NCBI GenBank assembly: GCA_964557955.1
Contig: CAZLCS010000019.1
Location: 24,096 to 88,095, forward strand
Direction of reading: 5' to 3'
DNA: 64,000 bases
Source: JALOOX01 sp964557955
Lineage (GTDB): Bacteria > Desulfobacterota > Syntrophobacteria > Syntrophobacterales > Syntrophobacteraceae
The position numbers and the translations under genes are program-made. Positions 53,365 through 61,051 of this stretch are shown one piece after another. Each line of letters opens with the position of its first letter. Within the stretch, counting starts at the first letter, position 1. Under the pieces are notes generated by a model. That model did no database searches, was not told the origin of the DNA, and saw only the letters and a program-made list of their open reading frames with translations.

Positions 53365-54582
53365 TCAGTACCCCATGAGTCCACAGCAGCGGGAACAGAC
53401 CGGCATGAGCCCCTCGGTGGACAGGCTTTTTCGGAATCGTCTGTAGGCCGGCGCATTCCACAGCTCAGTGACGGTCGACTCCTTGACGTTGCCAATCACA
53501 TAATCATGGTAATCGCGGCAGGGAGACATATCCCCGTTGCTGTCTACCTCCACCGCCTGGTAGATGGATATGCACTGATCGAAGCCAAATCGCTGCTGGT
53601 GGTCCGTATAATAGGACTGTAAGTTCTTCGTGCCTTCGATATCGGGGATCACGATAACGGGAGTGCCTTCCTTGCGGGCGGATCTCTCACGCAGTTCGCA
53701 CAGCTGGCGATTCATTGCGGAATAGTCACTGGGCCGCCAGCTTCCAACCCACCCCCGGTGAAGATGAGGCTTGAAGCCGAACCGGCGTTCGAAATCCTCT
53801 TCGTGGGCAGTTGCCCCCGCTGCGTCGATCCACCAGGAGAGATAAAACACGAAGACATCCACCCGGTCGCGGAAAGCCTCGTAGATGTCCAGTAGATGAT
53901 GGTGATTGGCCTGGGAGATGACCGTGAGGGAGGCAATGAGAGGAAGCCTCCGGCCTCGATTGCGGCGTTCCCGATTCACCGCGGCCAGAGCGGATTCGAT
54001 GCTCGAGAAATTGCCGCATCCCCCCCCGACACTCGGCCGCACGGAGTTGTGCAGTTCGGCACAGTGGCCGTCGATGGAGATCTGAAGGAGGAAAAGAGGT
54101 GCATCGACCAGCCGTCCGGCAGAGGGGGCAATGAGGGATCCGTTGGTGACCATTGAAGTCCCCAATCCCAGGGCCGCGGCTCTTTCGACGAGCTCGACCG
54201 TGCCTTCGTAGAGCATCGGCTCGCCGCCCCAGATGTAGAGCAGCGGCTCATGTCCGTGCTCGACCAGGTCCTTGAGCAGCTCAAGATACCTTTCGGGAGT
54301 CACTTCTCTGTTTTTGAGCTCCTTCAGACTCTTCCCGTGAAGGTATCCGCCTTCACCCCATTGACCGCAGGTCGTGCATCGTAAATTGCAGAGATCTGTA
54401 ATCCGGAGACTCAGCTGCCTGATCTTGTGGGCTTCCCCTTCCCTGAAACCGGCATGCAGCCAATTAAAAAACCATTTTTCGAGTTGAAGCCGGGCCAGCT
54501 TCGCTGCAGTCCCGGGTTGAGCCAGGAAACGTGGTAGCAGTTTGAGGACCGCGCTGTGTGCAATCATGACCCGTCTTGACAT
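53365..54582 (-). CDS. radical SAM/SPASM domain protein
   Basis: A 405-residue radical SAM enzyme. The CxxxCxxC motif is in ITDLCNLRCTTCG near residues 69-79 and binds the SAM [4Fe-4S] cluster; GGEP-type (IWGGEPML), and the C-terminal SPASM cysteines (MSPCRDYHDYVIGNV ... PVCSRCCG) bind one or two auxiliary clusters. The family includes enzymes that modify peptides, proteins and amino sugars; the substrate is unknown. The ATG at 54582 starts MSRRVMIAHSAVLKLLPR. Placement with a GT4 and an oxidoreductase suggests a role in glycan or glycopeptide tailoring, an inference from neighbours. Confidence 0.85.
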   Translation of the reverse strand: MSRRVMIAHSAVLKLLPRFLAQPGTAAKLARLQLEKWFFNWLHAGFREGEAHKIRQLSLRITDLCNLRCTTCGQWGEGGYLHGKSLKELKNREVTPERYLELLKDLVEHGHEPLLYIWGGEPMLYEGTVELVERAAALGLGTSMVTNGSLIAPSAGRLVDAPLFLLQISIDGHCAELHNSVRPSVGGGCGNFSSIESALAAVNRERRNRGRRLPLIASLTVISQANHHHLLDIYEAFRDRVDVFVFYLSWWIDAAGATAHEEDFERRFGFKPHLHRGWVGSWRPSDYSAMNRQLCELRERSARKEGTPVIVIPDIEGTKNLQSYYTDHQQRFGFDQCISIYQAVEVDSNGDMSPCRDYHDYVIGNVKESTVTELWNAPAYRRFRKSLSTEGLMPVCSRCCGLMGY

Positions 54583-54812
54583 GAAGCCGACCTTCTCTGT
54601 GATCCCATGCTCACCTTGACAGCCAAAAGGTTTATGTGGATAAGCTTTTTCTCCAGCCCTTGCGAAGGTGACGGCAAGGGCCAGGATTTGAGATAGGCAC
54701 TTATTACACCAGATAGCGGATAAAGCCAATCCTCAGCCAGTAGAAGGGCAAACCCTGCTTTTTTCTGGCCTTCCCGAGATGGTTCATGCCTTTATATGAC
54801 GGAGTGCTCTCC

Positions 54813-56015
54813 ATGCGGGCTCTGATCTATCGGAAATCCATCCCCCTTTATCTGCTCAACTGGTGCTTGAACCTGGCTGCGCCCAGACGTTTTTATCAGC
54901 GATTTTCCCCGATGCGGCTCGAGGATGTTCCATTCACACCCATCCCGGGTTGGGTGGTGTTGAAGACCCGGCTCTGCGGCATCTGCGGCTCCGACCTGGG
55001 TCTGCTCAAGGGTGCCGAATCTTTCCTGCTGGAACCTTACGGGTCCTTCCCCGCCGTTCTCGGCCACGAGGTGTTGGGGGAGGTGGTCGAAGCACCTTCG
55101 GATTCGGGGCTCAGTCCGGGTGATCGAGTGGTGGTGGAGCCCACGCTGCCGTGCAGCGTACGGGGGGTTGCCCCGTGCCGATTCTGCGCCGAGGGCAGGT
55201 ACAATCTCTGCGAGAGCTTCACAAGGGGCGGACTGGCTCCGGGTCCCGTCCTGGGTTTTAATGCGAGCGCAGGGGGGGGCATGGCAGAGTACATGTCAGC
55301 GCCGAGAGAAAACCTCTTCAAAGTTCCACCGCATGTACCCGACGAAAGGGCCGTCCTCGCAGATTCGCTGGCCTCGGCGCTCCAGCCGGTTCTGGATCAT
55401 TTCCCGAAAGAGGGTCAAACGGTGGTGGTATATGGGCTCGGCATTATCGGGCAGCACATCCTGCGTTCATCGAGGGCCTTGGGTGCTCGATGCCGAGTGG
55501 TTGGCGTGGCGCGGCACCCCTTTCAGCGGGACCTCGCACTCAGTGGCGGTGCAGACACAGCTCTTCTCAATCCCCGGAGGGCTGAGCTGGGGGAGCATGT
55601 AGGCGCCGCTCTGCTGCCGACGACGCTGGGTGGAGGAAATCTCGAGGGCGGTGCGGACTTGTTTTTTGACTGTGTCGGGACCGCGCATTCCTTCCAGGAG
55701 GGTTTGCTGGCCCTGAGGGGCCGGGGCACGTATGTCCTGGTGGCCACCGCGTCAAGACTCGGTTCAGTGGATGTATCCAGCATCTGGTTCCGTGAACTGA
55801 AGATTACGGGATCCATGGCCTATGCCTACGGGGATCACAGCGGAGAGCGGGTGAGAACGTATGCACTTGCGGTGGATTTGCTGAGTCGTGACGACTACCC
55901 CTCTGAAGGACTGCTGAGCCATGTGTTTCCGCTTTCGGAATATGGGGCGGCTTTTCAGGCTGCCATGGACAAGAAACGGAGCCGGAGCGTCAAGGTCGCC
56001 CTGGACGTCAGGTGA
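54813..56015 (+). CDS. zinc-dependent alcohol/sugar dehydrogenase
   Basis: A 400-residue medium-chain dehydrogenase. Catalytic zinc ligands appear in LCGICGSDLG and GHEVLGEVVE; structural zinc cysteines in CSVRGVAPCRFCAEGRYNLC. The NAD(P) motif is VVYGLGIIGQHIL. An N-terminal extension MRALIYRKSIPLYLLNWCLNLAAPRRFY before the catalytic domain is longer than usual. GGAG is eight bases before the ATG at 54813. It is divergent from the radical SAM gene and precedes the deacetylase by 28 bases. Confidence 0.87.
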   Translation: MRALIYRKSIPLYLLNWCLNLAAPRRFYQRFSPMRLEDVPFTPIPGWVVLKTRLCGICGSDLGLLKGAESFLLEPYGSFPAVLGHEVLGEVVEAPSDSGLSPGDRVVVEPTLPCSVRGVAPCRFCAEGRYNLCESFTRGGLAPGPVLGFNASAGGGMAEYMSAPRENLFKVPPHVPDERAVLADSLASALQPVLDHFPKEGQTVVVYGLGIIGQHILRSSRALGARCRVVGVARHPFQRDLALSGGADTALLNPRRAELGEHVGAALLPTTLGGGNLEGGADLFFDCVGTAHSFQEGLLALRGRGTYVLVATASRLGSVDVSSIWFRELKITGSMAYAYGDHSGERVRTYALAVDLLSRDDYPSEGLLSHVFPLSEYGAAFQAAMDKKRSRSVKVALDVR

Positions 56016-56043
56016 TGCGAGGAGGCCTTAGCGGGCGGGGGAC

Positions 56044-57024
56044 ATGCAGCGCAAGATGAAGTTGGTCATCACGGTGGACGTGGAGGAGGAGGGGCTCTTC
56101 ACCGGGCGATACCCAAGGATTCCCTCGGGGGTGAAAAGTGTCCATGAGCTCGCTCGGGTCGAGTTCATCACCCGTGAATTCCGCTTTCCCCTGACGCTTC
56201 TGGTGACCTATCCCGCAGCTGTGGACCGGGAATGCGGAAGAGTCCTGAGGTCCTGGCGCCGGGAGCTCGGGGCCGAGATCGGCGCTCATCTTCATCCCTG
56301 GAACACGCCTCCCTTCCCAAAACTTCCCTTTCCTGAGCCCGTGCGGTCGGACCTTCTGCCCGACCCCCTCATCAGGGCCAAGTTGGAGAGCCTCACTGAA
56401 GCCATGGGGAACCGATTGGAGGTCAAGCCTGCTTCGTTTCGGATGGGTCGCTTCGATCTGAGTGCGGGCATGCGCCGATTGCTGCCGGCATGCGGGCTTC
56501 ATACGGACAGCAGCGTCGTGCCGTATCGCTTGATGGAAAACGGCGCGGACCATTTCCTGGCGGAAAACGACCCATTCTGGTGGGACGGGAATGAAGCGGG
56601 CGGGGATTCGCTGTTGGAGGTTCCTCTGACTCAGCTGGCTCTTTTCCCGAGGCTTTCTGCGGAGCTCTACAGGGTGAGCTGCAGGATGACCGGCAAGGGG
56701 CGATTGAAGCTGTTTTCGACGTTTCGTGCTCTGGGTGTCGTAGGGATTCAGCCTGCATGGTATTCGCTTCCTTCCATGCAGTGGGCTGCAAGATTGCATC
56801 ACTCACGTGGGGGGAAGGTGCTGACCCTGTTCTTTCATTCCACCGAGCTGCTTCCCGGCGCTTCCCCGTACTCTCCCTCGGATGCAGCCGTCCGGCGCCT
56901 CACCGAAAAAATCCGTCGATTCCTGCGTTGGCTCACCACCCGCTATTCGATCGAAGGGATGACCCTGTCTCAGCTCCACCGCTCGATTCACACCACTCTG
57001 AAACCAGTGACGAGCGACGAGTAA
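56044..57024 (+). CDS. NodB-like polysaccharide deacetylase
   Basis: A 326-residue cytoplasmic-looking protein (no signal peptide). The metal-binding NodB motifs read ITVDVEEEG near residue 10 (first acidic pair) and EIGAHLHPW (His-His) near residue 80; later FRMGRFDLS and LEVPLTQLALFP fit the barrel. It may N- or O-deacetylate a sugar of the cluster's glycan. A second ATG at 56056 (MKLVITVDV) could be the start. It ends 41 bases before the mobile-element repeats and is the last gene of the glycan cluster. Confidence 0.8.
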   Translation: MQRKMKLVITVDVEEEGLFTGRYPRIPSGVKSVHELARVEFITREFRFPLTLLVTYPAAVDRECGRVLRSWRRELGAEIGAHLHPWNTPPFPKLPFPEPVRSDLLPDPLIRAKLESLTEAMGNRLEVKPASFRMGRFDLSAGMRRLLPACGLHTDSSVVPYRLMENGADHFLAENDPFWWDGNEAGGDSLLEVPLTQLALFPRLSAELYRVSCRMTGKGRLKLFSTFRALGVVGIQPAWYSLPSMQWAARLHHSRGGKVLTLFFHSTELLPGASPYSPSDAAVRRLTEKIRRFLRWLTTRYSIEGMTLSQLHRSIHTTLKPVTSDE

Positions 57025-57064
57025 CTGTAGCAGACCGGAATAGGGAGTGCTCGGACTTGGAATA

Positions 57065-57187
57065 ATGGACACCTCTGGACCCACATTATGTGGAACTATT
57101 CATTGGCTTCGACCCAGATTATGGGTTTCTGGACCCACTTTATGCGATTCCCGACCCACATTGAATGATACTGACCCACATTAATTG
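57065..57187 (+). repeat. array of five direct repeats (candidate transposon end)
   Basis: Five copies of a motif GACCCACATTATG (variants CCAGATTATG, CCACTTTATG, CCACATTGAATG, CCACATTAATTG) start at 57078, 57111, 57132, 57153 and 57173. The intervals are 33, 21, 21 and 20 bases, close to two DNA turns, and all face the same way. A TGGACACC immediately outside the first copy may be the terminus. Regular direct repeats of this kind are the transposase-binding sites at the ends of TnsB/TniA-type transposons. They fill the region between the deacetylase gene and the broken DUF1016 gene. Confidence 0.65.
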
Positions 57188-57306
57188 ACACAAAGGTTGT
57201 GACCTTGCCTCATGCGTCGTTTCCCGTTGAGGCGCGCCTTCAGCACATGCCTGAATGGGCTACGCGCGGGCCAAGCGGGCACTGGAGAGTATGATGCAGC
57301 GCTAAG

Positions 57307-57585
57307 TCACGACTGCAGCTCCTTCTCGAGCTCGGCTACCGTTGGCAGACTCCCCTTGAGCTCTTTTGGTAGAGTCTTGACCAGGCTGGTTTCCCACTGG
57401 GCCACTCCGATGGGTTTCTTGATGCCACGCAGGGCGTATTCAACGACCACTTTGTTTTTGGATCGGCATAGCAGGAGACCGATGCTCGGATTGTCGTCTG
57501 GATGACGGAGAAGGTCGTCGACCGCGGAAAGGTAGAAATTGATCTGGCCAGCGAAACTGGCCTCGAACGGTACGGCTTTGAGCTC
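57307..57585 (-). pseudogene. C-terminal fragment of the split DUF1016 (YhcG-like) nuclease
   Basis: The last 92 residues of a DUF1016/PDDEXK nuclease: ELKAVPFEASFAGQINFYLSA, VDDLLRHPDDNPSIGLLLC, SKNKVVVEYALRGI and the family C-terminus ELKGSLPTVAELEKEL. It is separated from the N-terminal part by the RIT element at GAGCTC (57580-57585). A short ATG within the element end (57598-57600) could give a meaningless start, so no functional product is expected. Reading frame continuity with the N-terminal part is exact if the element and one GAGCTC are removed. Confidence 0.85.
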
Positions 57586-57612
57586 TTGTGTGGCGCTCAT
57601 GGTTATGTGGCG
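57584..57612 (+). repeat. left terminal inverted repeat of the RIT element (29 bp)
   Basis: A 29-base sequence starting TCTTGTGTGGCGCTC with a perfect inverted copy at 60999-61027. It contains two near-identical 10-base half-motifs (TTGTGTGGCG, TTATGTGGCG) 17 bases apart, probably recombinase-binding arms. A further inverted copy of TTATGTGGCG lies at 57657-57666. Confidence 0.8.
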
Positions 57613-57674
57613 TCGATCCAGAATTCGCCACGCTCTATCCGTGGATTGAGGATAAACGCCACATAATCATCCTA

Positions 57675-58694
57675 TTACAATGTGTGCAGGAAGGCCATTA
57701 GTTCCACGTCCTCACGCCAATGTTTAACGGGCGCAGGGACGGCACTCTCTTGAATCTCGCAGTGTGCCAATGCTTTAGCTTTCATCTCCAGGTCGATTTC
57801 GGCATAGACATTGGTGGTATTGATCGAAACATGGCCAAGCCAGGCGCGGATTGTATTGATGTCTACTCCCGCCCTCAGCAAATGTGTCGCAGTTGTGTGA
57901 CGAATAGTGTGTGGGCTAACGCGTTTTGTCTTCAGCGATGTTAGCCGCTCGCAGACTCTCTTGGCGTAGCGCTCCACCATGGTGTGAATTCCAAAACGGG
58001 TGAGCGGTTGTCTGCAGCGGTTCAGAAAAACATGTTCATTCGGTCCGCGCCCCTGCGCTAGAGGCGTCAGCTCTTTCACAGTTTGCGACCATAGCGGACA
58101 ACGGCGCAGTTTGTTCCCTTTCCCGCGGATCAACACGGACGAATGATCTCTCTGTGGCGCATATGCAAAAGCAAGATCAGAGATCGTCAGTTGCGCCGCT
58201 TCGTCGGCGCGGGCTCCCGTATTGTAAAGGAACAACAACAGCGCGTGATCCCGGCGACCCTGGGCCGTCGAACAGTCGGGGGCGGCCAATAAAGCATCCA
58301 TCTCTGTTTTCTCCAGATATGCTATGGCCGGCCGAGTTGCCTTCTTGAAAGGAATAGCGCGAAGTTGTCTGCACCATTCCAGGTGTTCCGGGCTATGCAG
58401 GCCAATAAACTGGGCCAACGAATGAATCGCCGACAGCCGTTGGTTTCTGGTTGCAATGCCGCACTGCCGCCGTTCCTCCAAGTCGAGCAGGAATTGACGA
58501 ATATGTTCGGGGGTGAGATCACCGACAGCGAGTTGATCGATCTTCTTGTGGGTCTGTTCGGCGATGAAAGGCAGCAGCAAGCGCAATGTATCTCGGTAGC
58601 TGCGTTGTGTATTACGCGCCAAGTTGCGCTCGGTTATCAAGTGCTCCAGGAGAAAGCGGCGCACCCAAGGAGCAAGCGGTGTATGGTCAGTCAT
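57675..58694 (-). CDS. tyrosine recombinase, third gene of RIT trio
   Basis: A 339-residue phage-integrase-family recombinase. SAM-like N-terminal domain (LAPWVRRFLLEHLITERNLARNTQRSYRDTL), catalytic domain with Arg in NTGARADEA, HTIRHTTATHLL (HxxR), WLGHVSINTTNVYAEI (His and nucleophile Tyr). All catalytic residues appear present. Its start overlaps the previous gene's stop (ATGA). Longer in-frame starts would run into the upstream gene. Confidence 0.9.
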   Translation of the reverse strand: MTDHTPLAPWVRRFLLEHLITERNLARNTQRSYRDTLRLLLPFIAEQTHKKIDQLAVGDLTPEHIRQFLLDLEERRQCGIATRNQRLSAIHSLAQFIGLHSPEHLEWCRQLRAIPFKKATRPAIAYLEKTEMDALLAAPDCSTAQGRRDHALLLFLYNTGARADEAAQLTISDLAFAYAPQRDHSSVLIRGKGNKLRRCPLWSQTVKELTPLAQGRGPNEHVFLNRCRQPLTRFGIHTMVERYAKRVCERLTSLKTKRVSPHTIRHTTATHLLRAGVDINTIRAWLGHVSINTTNVYAEIDLEMKAKALAHCEIQESAVPAPVKHWREDVELMAFLHTL

Positions 58695-59635
58695 CGCAGA
58701 CCTCCTTCCAAAGCGTAATGTTCGAAGCGTTGAGAGGCCTGTTCGAGCAGTTCCGGTGTCATCGTTAGATAGACGGAGGTGGCTGCCAGATGCCGGTGGC
58801 CGAGGTAGACCGACAAGTGTGGCAGGAGCCTCTGCACATCCTTGCCCTCCCGATACCACGAGATAAGGCGATGGACTGCGAAACTGTGGCGCAGGTCGTG
58901 CAGCCGGGGTTGGTAGCGTGCGCCATCAGTCCGATTGACCCCAGCCGCCAGCCGGATGCGCTGGAATGCGTGCTCCACGCTATTGATGCTCACCCTGCCG
59001 CCGTTGCGTTTGACAAAGAAAGGTTCGGTGTCACCTTGAGCGTGCCCGGCTTGTAGCCGGCGCGCAACGTATTGTCGGAGCGATTCGTTCAATGAGACAC
59101 CTATCGGAACCAACCGGGAAGTGAAGAACTTGGAATCGCGGATAGTGAGTACGGCTTGTCCAAGGTCAACGTCGACCAGCCTCAGAGAAAGCGCCTCGTT
59201 AAGACGGAGGCCCGCGCCGTATAGAAGCAACAACAGCGTTCGGACCATGTGAGGTTCCAGTTGGCCGCGGTTTTTTCGATAGGTCAGAGCGGCAGCCAGC
59301 AAACGGCCCAGTTCTTCGCGCTTATAGATGTAGGGCACGAAAGGTTGCGGGCGTTTAGGTTTGACTGTAGGCAACGGGGAATTCGCAACTACATCGTGAC
59401 TGAGTGCGTAATTGTAGAAGCCGAGCAGAGCATTATATCTTACATGCCAAGATGCAGTGATGGGGCCCGTGCCATTGAGAAACTGGTCGACTTGCTCGGA
59501 CGAGATCTCGCGGATTGGAACCTCGCCGCCGACAGATCGACAGAAGGATTTCAGAATCTGGGCATTGACGTGAAAACGCTCCCCGAGTGCTTTCCGGTAG
59601 GCTGTATATTTAGACACGGCAACTTCTAGTTGCAT
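58691..59635 (-). CDS. tyrosine recombinase, second gene of RIT trio
   Basis: A 314-residue recombinase. Arg in GAGLRLNEALSLRL, HDLRHSFAVHRL (HxxR), YLGHRHLAATSVYLTMTPELL (His and Tyr). The N-terminal part (MQLEVAVSKYTAYRKALGERF) is a core-binding domain. It overlaps both neighbours by 4 and 10 bases. In published RIT elements the middle recombinase is the most divergent; the present sequence fits a single-trio arrangement. Confidence 0.9.
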   Translation of the reverse strand: MQLEVAVSKYTAYRKALGERFHVNAQILKSFCRSVGGEVPIREISSEQVDQFLNGTGPITASWHVRYNALLGFYNYALSHDVVANSPLPTVKPKRPQPFVPYIYKREELGRLLAAALTYRKNRGQLEPHMVRTLLLLLYGAGLRLNEALSLRLVDVDLGQAVLTIRDSKFFTSRLVPIGVSLNESLRQYVARRLQAGHAQGDTEPFFVKRNGGRVSINSVEHAFQRIRLAAGVNRTDGARYQPRLHDLRHSFAVHRLISWYREGKDVQRLLPHLSVYLGHRHLAATSVYLTMTPELLEQASQRFEHYALEGGLR

Positions 59636-60888
59636 GGCAGACCTCCCAGGTCGAAATTGGCCACCTCACGCAAATGAGGAAGATCGACCTTGGCGTAAAT
59701 ACGCGTTGTCTCTGCATTACGATGACCGAGTTGGTCGCCGATCTCCTTGAGTGACGCGCCTTGGTTGATCAATCGCGTGGCACAAGCATGACGAAGCGAG
59801 TGCGGCCCGTAGTGTTCAAGGGCTACATCGAGTGGCTGCCAGCGCCGGCTGACCATCCGGCCGACGGCCCCACGCGTGAGCGGACGAAGGGGTGCGCGCA
59901 TAGTGAGGAAAAGTTCACGGTGGTTCACACGCGGGCGCACTTCCCGGAGATAACGCAAGATTGCGTCCCCGACCGTCAGCGAGAGTGGCAATTGCTGCAC
60001 CGGTCCCTGTTTGACGCGCCTGACGTGGAGCAGTTCGCGCGCCCAGTCGAGATCTTCAATTTGCAGCCGGCAGAGTTCGCCGACTCGCAGTCCGTAGACT
60101 GCCAGCAATAGCAGGATAGCGCGATCTCGAATGTCTACGGGGTGAACGCCCACGGTGCCGGCGAGCAACCGTTGAACATCATCCCAAGAGGGAGCGAAGG
60201 GGAGCGTTTCATGTCGAAAGACGCGGGGAGCTTTGATGGCGGCGGCTAATCCGGATCTACACCAGCCTCGTTGTTCTGCATAGCGAAAGAAGGCCCGCAG
60301 GATCGAGGCATGGGTTTGCACGGTGCGCCGAGCATACCCCGCTTGATTGATACGATAAAGCATAGCGTCGTCAATGTGCGTTGCAGTGAGATCACGGAGC
60401 GAGAGCCGCTGACCATGGAATTGTTCGAGGTACTTTTTGATCTCATGGAGACGAGATCTAATCGTCTCTGAAGAGAGACCTCTCTCCTCACGCATGAAGA
60501 TGGCGAATTCGCCAACGAACTCTGCAAAGGGGCCCGGTCGCAGCTCCGGTGTCTGCAAGCGACCGATGAAACCGAGCCAGTGAGTGGCGTGCTTAATAAA
60601 ACGAACTCTGGAAACTGGTGACGGTCTGGTTCGAAAGCCGGGGAAACCTGTCGGACGTTGTGCCCAACATTCAGCTGCGGCTTCAATCTCCGTGCGGGTA
60701 ATGGATCCCGCATCCAAGAGCTTGAGGCGATCTATGATGATCAATTGATAGTAAGCGATTTCCTTGAGGGTCCTCCGTGCGGCGCCATGCTCTGCACAGT
60801 GCGCAAGAAAACACAGACGCTCCTCTAGGAGTGGAGTGGTAAGCTGTTTCTGTATTGCGTGTGGACGTTCAAACAGTTCCTGGAACAT
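59626..60888 (-). CDS. tyrosine recombinase, first gene of RIT trio
   Basis: A 420-residue recombinase with a long N-terminal region (about 1-110) before the SAM-like domain (SSETIRSRLHEIKKYLEQF). Catalytic residues: Arg in YGLRVGELCRLQ, HSLRHACATRLI (HxxR), QLGHRNAETTRIYAKVD (His and Tyr). A strong GGAGG is seven bases before the ATG at 60888. That start region lies inside an inverted repeat (60886-60935). Promoter not identified; it must lie between 60889 and the right element end. Confidence 0.9.
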   Translation of the reverse strand: MFQELFERPHAIQKQLTTPLLEERLCFLAHCAEHGAARRTLKEIAYYQLIIIDRLKLLDAGSITRTEIEAAAECWAQRPTGFPGFRTRPSPVSRVRFIKHATHWLGFIGRLQTPELRPGPFAEFVGEFAIFMREERGLSSETIRSRLHEIKKYLEQFHGQRLSLRDLTATHIDDAMLYRINQAGYARRTVQTHASILRAFFRYAEQRGWCRSGLAAAIKAPRVFRHETLPFAPSWDDVQRLLAGTVGVHPVDIRDRAILLLLAVYGLRVGELCRLQIEDLDWARELLHVRRVKQGPVQQLPLSLTVGDAILRYLREVRPRVNHRELFLTMRAPLRPLTRGAVGRMVSRRWQPLDVALEHYGPHSLRHACATRLINQGASLKEIGDQLGHRNAETTRIYAKVDLPHLREVANFDLGGLPCN

Positions 60889-60935
60889 AGTCGAGCCTCC
60901 TTTTGGATTAAAGGTTGAAATCCAACTCGACTATG
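60886..60935. promoter_or_regulatory. inverted repeat enclosing the ribosome-binding site of the RIT trio
   Basis: CATAGTCGAG (60886-60895) has an exact complement CTCGACTATG at 60926-60935. In the transcript the hairpin would hold the start codon in one arm and the AGGAGG in the 30-base loop. It could control recombinase translation or be a recombinase-binding site. Confidence 0.5.
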
Positions 60936-60998
60936 AAGCAGACTTATGGGGTGTACAATCTGAAGGAAAACTGTAAGGAAATGGATCAAAGTGGTTTG

Positions 60999-61027
60999 CG
61001 CCACATAACCATGAGCGCCACACAAGA
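60999..61027 (-). repeat. right terminal inverted repeat of the RIT element (29 bp)
   Basis: Perfect inverted copy of 57584-57612. It is followed outward by a 20-base imperfect palindrome (61032-61051) before the boundary. Confidence 0.8.
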
Positions 61028-61031
61028 TCTT

Positions 61032-61051
61032 TTATGTGGTCGATCACATAA
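61032..61051. repeat. terminal palindrome at right RIT boundary
   Basis: TTATGTG and CACATAA separated by six bases, ending exactly at the element's right boundary next to GAGCTC. The half-site equals the core of the terminal repeats, so it may be a recombinase core site. No equivalent lies at the left boundary. Confidence 0.55.

Larger units (their letters stand above)
57586..61051 (-). mobile_element. RIT element (three tyrosine recombinases) inserted in a DUF1016 gene
   Basis: About 3.47 kb between two copies of GAGCTC. It has three overlapping tyrosine recombinase genes on the minus strand (each overlap 4-10 bases), 29-bp perfect terminal inverted repeats, and subterminal palindromes of the motif TTATGTG. 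This is the structure described for recombinase-in-trio (RIT) elements. The insertion point is the ELK catalytic motif of the disrupted nuclease. The right end carries an extra 24-base segment not present at the left. Confidence 0.87.

Noticed and set aside
57212..57505. 97-residue plus-strand open frame over the DUF1016 fragment
   Set aside because: It is antisense to the clear C-terminal DUF1016 sequence.
60986..61051. Normal C-terminus of the DUF1016 N-terminal fragment
   Set aside because: The tail LLCDRPHKRSC... up to the stop at 60986 is read out of RIT element sequence, not family sequence.
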